Shown piece after piece: positions 1 through 8,193 of a DNA stretch of 64,000 bases. The notes under the pieces were generated by a model. The model was not told where the DNA came from. It was given only the letters and a program-made list of their open reading frames with translations, and ran no database searches. Every line of letters begins with the position of its first letter. Position 1 is the stretch's first letter. The DNA comes from a candidate division KSB1 bacterium (lineage in GTDB: Bacteria > Zhuqueibacterota > Zhuqueibacteria > Residuimicrobiales > Krinioviventaceae), in assembly GCA_034505495.1 (NCBI GenBank), contig JAPDQV010000006.1, positions 7,154-71,153 on the forward strand, read 5' to 3'. Both the position numbers and the translations under genes were made by a program.

Positions 1-2091
1 GTTCAGCGAAAGCAGGTTGAATAAATTATCTTGACGCCTGACAGATGAATTCGCTTCAACAGGATAATCCATTTTATCTTTTTCTGCCTGATAATAGTAA
101 TTGTAATATGCGGAAACGCAAGCTAATCCAATTCGATCGTTCTCAAATTTATGCGGCGCATTTTTAAAGTCATCGAGAACCCTCCGGGCATGTTCTCGAC
201 TGATTTTGATTTCAACTAAACGGTCGATATTTTCTTCCTGCGGATTGACCACCCACACGCTACCCCCATCCTTACGCTCGCCGTTACGGTTGCATCGCCC
301 TGCTGATTGCGCAATGGAATCCAGACCCGCCATGGTGCGGATGACTGCGCCAAAATCGATATCCACGCCCGCCTCGATGAGTTGCGTGCTGACGCAAATC
401 ACAGGTTCTTCATTATCCAATTTCATCTTGATTTCAGTTAATTTATCCATACGATGTGCGGGACACATGTTCGTACTCAAATGAAAGACTGCTGCATCCA
501 ATTGACGTCCCTTAATTTCCTGATATAACGCCAATGCGGAAGGCCTGGTATTGACCACAATCAGCACGCTGCCTTTTTCATGCAAGGCTTTTGCCGCAAG
601 GTCGACAATTTCTGCATTTGTCAGACCTCCCGGCTTGCGCGCATCATGGACCTGGACTCGCTTCAACCGCTGGAACAGTTCAGCCTCGTTTTTGATGATG
701 TGGTTTTCTTTTGGAATGTTCAACTCGCGATACGGGTTGCCTGTGTTGTCGAAAGGCGGCTGGGTGGCGGTGCAAAGCACCACACTTGCGCCGCAGTCAT
801 GGGTCAGGAAGCGCAAGGCGGTAGTGAACATATGCGTAATTCGGATGGGAATGGTCTGCACTTCATCGAAGATGATGACCGAGTTCGCCAATTGGTGCAT
901 TCGGCGGGCGTCGCGCGTGCCGAAGCCAAACAATGAATCTAAAAACTGAACCTGGGTGGTGAATACAATCGGCGCATCCCAATTTTCCGCCAGCAGGTTG
1001 TAACGCTTGGCGGTATCGTCTGGAGGAATAAAATTGGAGTGATGTTCGAGAACGACTTGGCCGCGTTCGTCTGCTGTTTCCAGAATATCCCGCACTTTAT
1101 CGGCGTTCTGGTCAATGATGGTGATATAGGGAACGATGTAGAAGACCCGTTCCATGCCGTGCTTCTTTGCGTGATGCAGGGCAAAGCGCAAACTCGCCTC
1201 CGTCTTTCCGCCACCCGTCGGGACGGTCAATCGGAATATGCCTTTGGCCTTTTTCGCTGCTTCAAGGCAGGCTTGCGCCACTTGTCCTCGAATTTCATTG
1301 ATCTCTTTGGTACGTCCAAACGGTAGTTTGGATGTATTTCGAGCATATTCTGCATAGTTTGTTTCCAGTCTTTCAATAAGCACATTCCAGGGGACGTACT
1401 TGCCGTAATTCCGCGCCTCTTGGTTTTCAGGATGCTCGAAATCGACAGTATTTAAGCGGTCGGCCTCCAGCAGGCAACTAAGCAGGAAACGCGCCAGCAA
1501 GCCATGTTTGAACGGCAGGGTTTGGTCTGAATCATTCGGTTCCTGCATTTGTTTAAGTTTTGCCACGAACCTTTTCTCAATAGGCTGTTTAATAATTGCA
1601 TCCAATTGCTGTTCAATATCGACAAGTTTTTCCCGTGCTTCAATGAGATGCGTTAGATTTTTGTTTTTGTTAATCCGACGTTCGAATTCATTATAGCCGT
1701 CAGGTTTCAAGCAGTCTATCAACCCAGAATGATGCGAAGCAATCACCAGGGCCAAAAACTGCGCCAAAATTTTGCCCTCATGACCTCTGTTTTTAAATTT
1801 CTCATAAATTAATTGCGCCCCTGCAGTAGAATGGTCTATTTCACCCCGCCTTGCAGGGGAATGGCCGTCTTCATCAGGATCAAGTTTTCCTGCTTGTGTC
1901 CGCAAGTATTGTTGAAAATCTTTGGCGGCTTTGCCAAAGTCGTGAACCAATCCCAAAAGCCGCCCGATCTCTCTTAATCCAATTTTATCTGCAAGTTGTT
2001 CAGCAAAAAGAGCGGTTTCAGCGAGATGTCGTTGAAGCGATTGTTCACGCCCGTCTTCTTTGATATGCGCAATTAATAAATACTTTCCCAT
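1..2091 (-). CDS. cas3: CRISPR-associated helicase/nuclease Cas3, C-terminus off the window
   Basis: The minus frame is open from an ATG at 2091 to the left edge (697 codons, no stop). The N-terminal HD nuclease is visible as His22, the LVHDFGK motif (His50-Asp51) and the DHSTAGA motif (His87). The SF2 helicase follows: Walker A TVPTGGGKT ending at Thr297, Walker B DEVQ at Asp407-Gln410, motif III CTATQPP, and motif VI QSAGRCNRNG further on. Cas3 proteins degrade DNA recruited by a Cascade complex in type I CRISPR systems. The gene begins its transcription unit, which resembles type I-C loci where cas3 leads, but the subtype cannot be called because the rest lies beyond position 1. No repeat array is visible here. 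The family assignment is secure. Confidence 0.93.
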   Translation of the reverse strand, partial: MGKYLLIAHIKEDGREQSLQRHLAETALFAEQLADKIGLREIGRLLGLVHDFGKAAKDFQQYLRTQAGKLDPDEDGHSPARRGEIDHSTAGAQLIYEKFKNRGHEGKILAQFLALVIASHHSGLIDCLKPDGYNEFERRINKNKNLTHLIEAREKLVDIEQQLDAIIKQPIEKRFVAKLKQMQEPNDSDQTLPFKHGLLARFLLSCLLEADRLNTVDFEHPENQEARNYGKYVPWNVLIERLETNYAEYARNTSKLPFGRTKEINEIRGQVAQACLEAAKKAKGIFRLTVPTGGGKTEASLRFALHHAKKHGMERVFYIVPYITIIDQNADKVRDILETADERGQVVLEHHSNFIPPDDTAKRYNLLAENWDAPIVFTTQVQFLDSLFGFGTRDARRMHQLANSVIIFDEVQTIPIRITHMFTTALRFLTHDCGASVVLCTATQPPFDNTGNPYRELNIPKENHIIKNEAELFQRLKRVQVHDARKPGGLTNAEIVDLAAKALHEKGSVLIVVNTRPSALALYQEIKGRQLDAAVFHLSTNMCPAHRMDKLTEIKMKLDNEEPVICVSTQLIEAGVDIDFGAVIRTMAGLDSIAQSAGRCNRNGERKDGGSVWVVNPQEENIDRLVEIKISREHARRVLDDFKNAPHKFENDRIGLACVSAYYNYYYQAEKDKMDYPVEANSSVRRQDNLFNLLSLN

Positions 2092-2381
2092 AAGCTTATT
2101 GATCTCATATTTCTACAAAAATTTTGCGAGTAACCAGCAAAGTTTTTTCCTTCTTGCCACCGACTGCGGTATCTGCAACTTGCCATCAGCATTTTGAGAA
2201 AACTTTGGACAGGGCACGCATAAAAATCCCCCAAAAATCAGGATTTTCATAGAATTTCAGTTCAATATGAAAAATGTTATCTTTTCAAGCAAGATCATTT
2301 TTACATATCGAGCCTTAATATCGCCCTGTGTTGCCGGATTTTTGCTTTGAAATATCGAAAGGTATTTGTAGAATTTTTCTT
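2092..2381. other. Divergent intergenic region between cas3 and the MATE gene
   Basis: About 290 bp separate two divergent genes, so both promoters should lie here. On the cas3 strand a TTGCTT and a CATATT hexamer are spaced 17 nt apart (around 2270-2300), a possible sigma-70-like promoter. On the minus strand a GGGGGA sequence precedes an ATG at 2222. That short frame of about 37 codons has a TGA after codon 11 and ends at a TGA near 2106. It is discussed as a finding and is not called as a gene. Nothing else is recognised. Confidence 0.4.
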
Positions 2382-3794
2382 ATGAAAAATAGCAGTCTTA
2401 CAGAAGGCTCCATCCTCAAATCCCTTTGGGCGTTGTCGGTGCCCATCGTGTTTGCCAACCTGCTGCAGACGGCCTATCAATTGACCGACACGTTTTGGGT
2501 CGGACGGCTGGGCGGGGCGGCTGTGGCCGCGGTTTCGGTCAGCTTTCCCATCATTTTCCTCCTGGTGTCGCTCGGCGGCGGATTGACCATTGCCGGCACC
2601 ATTCTGGTCGCCCAATTCAAAGGCCGAAATCATCAGACGGCCATGGACCACATCACGTCGCAGACCTTCCTTTTGGTTTTCGTCGTTTCCCTCCTCTTAT
2701 CCGTGCTCGGCATTCTTCTTTCACCCCTGCTGCTGCGGCTGATGGGCACGGAAACGGTCATTTTTGAGCAGGCGCTCGTCTATTTGAAAATCTCTTTTGC
2801 GGGCCTGCTTTTTTCATTCGTCTTTATGGCCTTTCAATCGCTTCTTCGCGGCATCGGCGACGTCAAAACGCCCGCGATCATCGTCCTTGGGACGGTCTTG
2901 CTCAATGTCCTTATCGACCCCTTGTTCATTTTCGGCTGGGGACCGGTACCCCCGATGGGTGTAAAAGGCGCAGCGATCGCCACGCTCATTACTCAGGCGG
3001 CAGCTGCCGTGATAGGCCTGCACATACTCATCGGTGGAAGCTACGGCATTCGGCTTGCTCTTCGCGATCTGGTGCCCGATCTGCCCTTGATCGGCAAAGT
3101 TTTCGAACTCGGCTTTCCGGCATCGATAGAGCACTCGGCGCGCGCGCTGGGCACCATGGCCATTACCTTTTTAGTTGCCGGTTTCGGCACGCAGGCGCTG
3201 GCCGCCTACGGAATCGGCAGTCGGGTGCTTAGCTTCGTTATTATTCCTTCCATCGGTCTGTCGATGGCCACTTCGACGCTGGTCGGACAAAACTTTGGTG
3301 CGGGACAAATTCAGCGTGCGGAACGCATCGCTGTGCTCAGCGCGTGGGCGGGATTCGTGCCGTTAACCGTTATCGGGGTTCTATTCTTTGCCTTTGCCGA
3401 AGGCATCGCTGCCGTATTCATCCCCCGAGAGCCGGAAACCATCCGCGCGAGCGCAGTGATGATCCGCTACTTGTCCGTTTCCTTCGGCCTCATCGGCGCG
3501 CAGATGGCGCTCAACGGCGCCTTTCGTGGCTCCGGTAACACGCTTATTACCATGATGCTCTCTATCTTGACGTTGTGGGTTCTGCAGCTGCCTACGGCCT
3601 GGGTTTTGTCGCGTTATACGGCGATGGGGGTGAATGGATTGTGGGCATCGTTTCCGGCCGCCAACATCGTCACGGCATTCGTTTCCATCAGTTGGTTCCG
3701 CACCGGCCGCTGGAAACGGAGACGACTGACCGAAGAAATCAAGGTCAAAGAAACGGTTCTCGAAGAGGTTCTCGCCGAAAAAGGGCTGAGCTGA
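2382..3794 (+). CDS. MATE family multidrug/cation antiporter
   Basis: A 470-residue polytopic inner membrane protein of the MATE (multi antimicrobial extrusion) family, which expels drugs or metabolites in exchange for Na+ or H+. About twelve hydrophobic segments fall in two homologous halves. The N-terminal half carries the family signature around QTAYQLTDTFWVGRLGG, and the first half ends in a helix rich in Pro and Gly (TPAIIVLGTVLLNVLIDP). The open frame extends 18 codons upstream, but the ATG at 2382 (MKNSSLTEGS) gives a normal MATE N-terminus and is preferred. The ribosome site there is weak. The C-terminal tail is charged and cytoplasmic (many Lys, Arg and Glu). The gene stands alone. 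Substrate unknown. Confidence 0.9.
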   Translation: MKNSSLTEGSILKSLWALSVPIVFANLLQTAYQLTDTFWVGRLGGAAVAAVSVSFPIIFLLVSLGGGLTIAGTILVAQFKGRNHQTAMDHITSQTFLLVFVVSLLLSVLGILLSPLLLRLMGTETVIFEQALVYLKISFAGLLFSFVFMAFQSLLRGIGDVKTPAIIVLGTVLLNVLIDPLFIFGWGPVPPMGVKGAAIATLITQAAAAVIGLHILIGGSYGIRLALRDLVPDLPLIGKVFELGFPASIEHSARALGTMAITFLVAGFGTQALAAYGIGSRVLSFVIIPSIGLSMATSTLVGQNFGAGQIQRAERIAVLSAWAGFVPLTVIGVLFFAFAEGIAAVFIPREPETIRASAVMIRYLSVSFGLIGAQMALNGAFRGSGNTLITMMLSILTLWVLQLPTAWVLSRYTAMGVNGLWASFPAANIVTAFVSISWFRTGRWKRRRLTEEIKVKETVLEEVLAEKGLS

Positions 3795-4020
3795 CGGCAG
3801 AGAAGCAATGGAAGCTGCTCCAGGTTGCTTGGCGGACAACTTGAGAATTCCAAGGGGAACCGAACGGTTTTACAATCAGGCGGCCCACATCAATTGTTAC
3901 CCCCCAGAAAAAGCAACGCAAATAAAAACTCTCGATTCGGGTGTTAGCAGAGGATCATTTTATATCCCCGAAACCTTTTTCGAATTCATAACGAGCTTTC
4001 ATATCGATTAGTCGAAACAA

Positions 4021-5025
4021 CTAGAACGGCAGCAGGCCGGGTACGAAATGAATGACGACAAAGTAAACGTATAACAGCAGGATGATCAATGCCTCGCCGC
4101 GTTTGAGAATACTGCCGGTGGTCACAAAGATTTGGATGATTACGCCGGCCAGGATGAGAAAGGGGATATCGTACTTGACCAGCACAGAGGGAACGGCAGG
4201 ATTCTCAAATAAGGTCATCGGCATGACCACGGCGCAGGCGCCCAAGATGAAAAGAGCCGTAAAAATATTGGAAGAATAAACTTCGCCGATCGAGATATCG
4301 GCTTTTTTTCGCAGGGTGGCGGAGAGGGCAATCGCCAGTTCCGGCAGCGAAGTGCCGAAAGCAAATATCAGAATACCAAGCACGGCCGGCGCAAGTCCGA
4401 GAATTTTGCCGATGCTTTCGCCGGAAACGAGCGCCGTCTTGGCGCCTAAAATAACGGCAAAGATGCCGGCGATCCCGGCGATAAAGTGCAAAAGAATGCG
4501 CGGATCTTTTGTCGACAGCTCATTCTGTTTTGTTTTAGCTTCCTGCACGGCCTCGCGTACTACGGCGGCAAGGTAAGGTAAGTAAAGCAGCATCAAGATC
4601 ACACCATCCAGTCGCGACAGCCGCCCATCGATAGCCAATAGAAAAATTGCCGTAGTCGAGAGGATCATCCATGAGCTTTCGCGCTCTTTAATTTCAGTAC
4701 GTACAACGATCGGCGAGATCAGGGCGCACAAAGCGGTCACAAAGGTCAAAGTCACAAAATTGGAACCGATGACGTTTCCTAAAGAAATATCGGCTTTACC
4801 CGCCGCGGCGGCAAACAGAGAGACCGTGAGTTCCGGCAAGGAAGAAAGGACACTGACGCCGAGAATGGTGATCACCAGTTCCTTAACACCGAAATGCTTG
4901 GCAATGGGGGCGATTTTCTGCGTGACCAGATTGGAACCGTACCACAAAAGGGCGATTCCGAAAGCGAGTCCCAAACCTGCAGTAAGCAAATTGATGGAGA
5001 CGAAAGACTCGAAAAGTCGGCTCAT
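4021..5025 (-). CDS. CaCA-family calcium/sodium:cation antiporter (YrbG-like)
   Basis: A 334-residue inner membrane exchanger. The two alpha-repeats that form the ion site are both visible: SVLSSLPELTVSL...GNVIGSN at residues 58-89 and FGTSLPELAIAL...GEVYSSN at about 223-253, each with the conserved acidic residue in the PEL motif. The second repeat reads GEVYSSN where GNVVGSN is usual, which could alter ion preference. About ten hydrophobic helices. The family exchanges Ca2+ or other cations for Na+, H+ or K+. It follows selA by 17 bp on the same strand, so the two are probably cotranscribed, although no functional link is known. A second, more canonical member lies at 51104-52060. Confidence 0.88.
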   Translation of the reverse strand: MSRLFESFVSINLLTAGLGLAFGIALLWYGSNLVTQKIAPIAKHFGVKELVITILGVSVLSSLPELTVSLFAAAAGKADISLGNVIGSNFVTLTFVTALCALISPIVVRTEIKERESSWMILSTTAIFLLAIDGRLSRLDGVILMLLYLPYLAAVVREAVQEAKTKQNELSTKDPRILLHFIAGIAGIFAVILGAKTALVSGESIGKILGLAPAVLGILIFAFGTSLPELAIALSATLRKKADISIGEVYSSNIFTALFILGACAVVMPMTLFENPAVPSVLVKYDIPFLILAGVIIQIFVTTGSILKRGEALIILLLYVYFVVIHFVPGLLPF

Positions 5026-5042
5026 TTTTCATTTCCTTGAGT

Positions 5043-6482
5043 TTATGGTTCATCGGCTTGGCTGTTTGCAGAGGATGGGAGCACAGCGGCGGCAACGGCG
5101 GAAGCGAGAGCGTCAGTTTGTTCGTCGAACACGCTGCGGAGATCGAGGTAGAGTCGATTTTTGTCGATATAGCCGATGACGGCCGGTTCTCCGAGTCGAA
5201 GGCGGCGCGCCAGCTCTGTAACTTTTATCTCCAGCGGCTCGAGCGCCAAAGCCACGCTGGGAAGGGTTTCGAGCGGTAAGGCGCCGCTGCCGAACTGAGC
5301 CGGGCGCGGCTCGATGGTGATCTGCAGGTGCCGGTATACTTCTGGGGGAATGAGTTGTAAAATCGTCTCGGCGCGTCTCTGCAGCTCATCCGTTGACTGA
5401 AGTAAAAGCCGTAGGACGGTATGCTGTTCGAGCAAATCCGTGCGTCGAAAAAGGCGAAGCGTCGCTTCCATGGCGGCATAGGTCATCTTGTCGCAGCGCA
5501 CGGCGCGCATGATGGGATTGCGGTGCATCGCCTGCAGAAAGGTCTTTTTGCCGACGATCAAGCCGGCCTGCGGTCCGCCGATCACTTTGTCGCCGCTGAA
5601 CGTGACGATATCTGCTCCCGCCTCCAGGCTTTCCTGCACCAACGGCTCATAAGGAAGTCCGTATTGCCGAAAATCAACCAGAACGCCGGCGCCGAGATCA
5701 TAAAGAAGCGGCAAATGATGCGCATGTGCGAGGCGGCATAGATCTTTGAGTTCGGCCTCCTCGGTAAAACCCATCACCCGATAGTTGGAGGGATGGGCAA
5801 CGACGATCAAGCCGGTTTGAGGGTTGATGGCCTCTTCATAATCGCGCAATCGGGTGCGGTTGGTGGTGCCCACTTCGCGCAGGACCGCACCGCTGCGCGC
5901 CATGATTTCGGGCAGACGAAAAGAGCCGCCGATTTCGATCAGCTGGCCGCGCGAGACGATCGCTTCCTTGCCGGCGGCCAATGTATTGAGCGCCAAAAAT
6001 ACGGCTGCGGCATTGTTGTTGACCATCAAAGCGTCTTCGGCGCCTGTCAGCCCGCACAGCAGCCGACGGACATGGTCGGTACGCTCACCGCGTTCGCCGG
6101 TGTGTAAATCGAATTCAAGATTGCAATAGCCGGCCATCACTTTTTGTATCGCCTGTTGCGCTTCGGGAGCCAACGGCGCCCGCCCCAACCCCGTATGCAG
6201 GATGACCCCTGTGGCATTGATGACCGGACCTAACGAAGGCACCTCCTCCTGCTGCAGTCTTTGCGAAATGCGCATCAAAAGCATTTCGGTGACAGCCTTA
6301 CGGCTGTCAAGTCCCTCCACCAAACCTTCGAGGACCTGCTTTCGCAGCCGCTGCACCTCGTCTGCAGCAATGCGGCGCACAAACGGACGCTGCCGGCGCG
6401 CCAGCCAGGACTGCAGCTCCGGCGTCGAAAGAAGCATATCAATGGAAGGGAAAAGCTTCAATTTTTCATTCATAGACGACAT
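5043..6482 (-). CDS. selA: L-seryl-tRNA(Sec) selenium transferase
   Basis: SelA converts seryl-tRNA(Sec) to selenocysteinyl-tRNA(Sec) using selenophosphate and PLP, acting as a large cytosolic ring. At 479 residues it matches the usual bacterial length (about 460). The N-terminal tRNA-binding region is followed by the fold-type I PLP domain: VINATGVILHTGLGRAPL (88-105), VNNNAAAVF (154-162), and the PLP lysine in SGDKVIGGPQAG (Lys299, equivalent to Lys295 in E. coli). An ATG three codons into the frame is an alternative start. A selD partner is found at 26690-28876. No selB or selC was recognised. The gene is preceded by a leader hairpin at 6497-6522. The presence of SelA implies Sec decoding in this organism. 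Confidence 0.95.
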   Translation of the reverse strand: MSSMNEKLKLFPSIDMLLSTPELQSWLARRQRPFVRRIAADEVQRLRKQVLEGLVEGLDSRKAVTEMLLMRISQRLQQEEVPSLGPVINATGVILHTGLGRAPLAPEAQQAIQKVMAGYCNLEFDLHTGERGERTDHVRRLLCGLTGAEDALMVNNNAAAVFLALNTLAAGKEAIVSRGQLIEIGGSFRLPEIMARSGAVLREVGTTNRTRLRDYEEAINPQTGLIVVAHPSNYRVMGFTEEAELKDLCRLAHAHHLPLLYDLGAGVLVDFRQYGLPYEPLVQESLEAGADIVTFSGDKVIGGPQAGLIVGKKTFLQAMHRNPIMRAVRCDKMTYAAMEATLRLFRRTDLLEQHTVLRLLLQSTDELQRRAETILQLIPPEVYRHLQITIEPRPAQFGSGALPLETLPSVALALEPLEIKVTELARRLRLGEPAVIGYIDKNRLYLDLRSVFDEQTDALASAVAAAVLPSSANSQADEP

Positions 6483-6496
6483 GCATCAACAAACGG

Positions 6497-6522
6497 TTTG
6501 AAAGGCGGACGCACCTTTCAAA
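6497..6522 (-). other. Stem-loop in the selA leader
   Basis: A perfect 9-bp inverted repeat (TTTGAAAGG / CCTTTCAAA) with an 8-nt loop lies in the 58-bp gap between the upstream membrane-protein gene and selA. There is no T-run after it on the minus strand, so it does not look like an intrinsic terminator. It sits about 15 bases ahead of the selA start and could be a translational control element. That function is inference only. Confidence 0.45.
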
Positions 6523-6540
6523 GAAGGCTTGGTTTCACTT

Positions 6541-7176
6541 TTAACCTCGTTTGGCAAAGCGGGCGATGAGATAGATGCCGAAGGCGAGCAGAAAACCTGC
6601 CAGTACTATCTCACCATTAAGGCGCAGGGCTTTGATTAATGCGACGGCAGCCAAGACAAAACAGCCGAGCGCCGCCGGAGCCATCCAATTGACGCCCATG
6701 TCGATCGGCGATGAAATGTTCTTTAGATAGATAAAGGTGAGACCCGCACCGAAAAAGAAAATAAAGGCGCCGTAGGTTTGAGGCAAAAGCCCTAAACTGC
6801 AGACCAGAAGTGCCGTTGCTTGAGCAAAGCAAAGACCGGCGAGCAAAATTGCCCATCCTTTGCCGGTCCTTACGGCGAGTAGGGCAAACCACCCGAAAGC
6901 ACCGAAAAAGAGAACCGCCTTATCGATGACTTGAAGAATGGGCAATCGAATCGATAAAAGAATGCCTGCGGCATAAAGAAAAGCAAACGCAGAAAGAAAA
7001 ATCCATTCCGCTTGGCGGCTTACATTTGCCGTGCGCGCCGCGATAACCCCTGTGACGATAAAAAGAGTAAGCCAAAAAATCTTGACTCCTTCATGAGTCA
7101 GTTTGTCGAAAAGAACCGCTGCCCCGATCAACAAAAGAAACCAACCCAAAAAATAAGACAGACCTTTTTGCCGCAC
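6541..7176 (-). CDS. Uncharacterised polytopic membrane protein
   Basis: A 211-residue protein made almost entirely of hydrophobic segments (about seven to eight predicted helices) with short charged connectors and a basic C-terminus (RFAKRG). The first 45 residues, including LGWFLLLIGAAVLFDKL, resemble the paired helices of LiaF/DUF5668-type membrane domains, but this is a weak likeness. No enzyme motif is visible. It lies between the DksA-like gene (95 bp upstream) and selA (58 bp downstream), all on the minus strand, and may be cotranscribed with them. Function unknown. Confidence 0.7.
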   Translation of the reverse strand: MRQKGLSYFLGWFLLLIGAAVLFDKLTHEGVKIFWLTLFIVTGVIAARTANVSRQAEWIFLSAFAFLYAAGILLSIRLPILQVIDKAVLFFGAFGWFALLAVRTGKGWAILLAGLCFAQATALLVCSLGLLPQTYGAFIFFFGAGLTFIYLKNISSPIDMGVNWMAPAALGCFVLAAVALIKALRLNGEIVLAGFLLAFGIYLIARFAKRG

Positions 7177-7271
7177 GCCGCCTCCCGCGAGCCCTATGCC
7201 TAAACCAGCCGCGCGACGCGCCCCATCGGCGCAGCGCAGAACGCCCCTTCGTTAATAGCGATCGTCACGCC

Positions 7272-7664
7272 TCACCGGCGCTGTTCCAACATCTTGCCTT
7301 CAACCGACAATTCGGTGTGAGGAATGGCTTCCAGACGTTCCTTCGGGATCGGTTTCCCGGTGACGCGGCATATGCCGTAGGTTTTGTTGTTGATGCGTTC
7401 GATCGCCCGATCCAAGTAGCCGATGAGTTTCTGCAGGCGGTCGATCATCATATAAATTTGTTCGCGGCCCGTGGCGACCGCTGCCGAGTCAGCCATGTGA
7501 AAAGAGTAGCCCGAGTCGTCATCCAGCAAATCGCGACTTTCTTTCGCCAGCTCATTCTGCAGGCGCTCGATCTCCTGCTCCGTCTCACGCTTTTTTTCCA
7601 AAATTAAGCCGCGAAAGTATTCGAGTTCTTCGTCGCTGTAAGGGGTAATTCTTTTTTCACTCAT
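7272..7664 (-). CDS. DksA/TraR-family regulator with degenerate zinc finger
   Basis: A 130-residue protein: an N-terminal coiled coil (about residues 10-45, Glu/Lys/Arg-rich), an acidic tip (DLLDDDSG), a second helix and the C-terminal YGICRVTGKPIPKERLEAIP finger region. DksA proteins enter the RNA polymerase secondary channel and, with ppGpp, modulate transcription initiation. In canonical DksA the finger has four cysteines. Here only one remains (in GICRVTG), the pattern common in Bacteroidetes/Chlorobi homologues. The ATG at 7664 is preferred over an upstream GTG because AAGGG lies about 9 nt before it. In other genomes this gene often neighbours lspA; here a different membrane protein follows. 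Confidence 0.85.
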   Translation of the reverse strand: MSEKRITPYSDEELEYFRGLILEKKRETEQEIERLQNELAKESRDLLDDDSGYSFHMADSAAVATGREQIYMMIDRLQKLIGYLDRAIERINNKTYGICRVTGKPIPKERLEAIPHTELSVEGKMLEQRR

Positions 7665-8193
7665 AGTCGGCACCCTTCTTTGATGCGTAATTCTGAATTG
7701 CCGGAAGAGCTCTTAATAAGGAGTATAATTTACGACTGTCTTATAAAGAACACAAGTAATAAAATTGCCTTGTTCTATGAGGCGAGGGTTAGGATTTTTG
7801 CAGATCAATTCGAGTCGCCGGGCAGCGTAAAAAGCCGTCGGCAAAGAAACGAGGCGAAAGCAGGGCTGCCTGAAAACGAAAACCGCATTGCCGACGTCAA
7901 AGATAATTCCTGAGAAATAATTTTTAACGCGATGCGCCGACAGCCGGATCCTTCGTATTTTATGATTCGAGCGCGCTCGATAGATACGGCCGCGGATGTT
8001 AACCGAAAAAGGCCGGCTCTTTTTCATAGCCGATTTCATGTGTCAGTCTCCGCATCAGGAATTACCCAAGGTTTTAATCACAACTTTTTGCTTGGTTTTT
8101 AAAGACCCTACTGCTATATTTTGATCCTTTTGAATCCTTTTCAGGAATATCGTCTCCGACGTGTTCGCCGTCGATCAACAAAAGAGGAACGGG
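7665..8193. other. Intergenic region with the promoter of the acyl-CoA dehydrogenase cluster
   Basis: About 530 bp between divergent genes. On the minus strand a 108-codon frame (8039 to 7713) begins at an ATG with a GGAG site 8 nt upstream. Its product is very basic at the N-terminus (KKSRPFSVNIRGRIYRARSN), resembles nothing known, and could be fortuitous. A good promoter for the plus-strand operon lies at 8092-8120. Nothing else is recognised. Confidence 0.3.
8092..8120 (+). promoter_or_regulatory. Sigma-70-like promoter upstream of the acyl-CoA dehydrogenase gene
   Basis: A TTGGTT hexamer at 8092-8097 and TATATT at 8115-8120 are separated by exactly 17 nt. The start codon at 8194 lies 74 bp beyond the -10 box. 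It would drive the ETF/acyl-CoA dehydrogenase cluster. Confidence 0.5.

Noticed and set aside
206-1326. Several plus-strand open frames of 90-130 codons
   Set aside because: They are antisense to cas3, whose minus frame is open end to end and carries all HD and helicase motifs.
1-2381. A CRISPR repeat array near cas3
   Set aside because: No evenly spaced direct repeats are seen. An array, if any, lies left of the window.
3795-4020. A 67-codon plus-strand frame after the MATE gene
   Set aside because: No ribosome site or family likeness. It lies between convergent genes.
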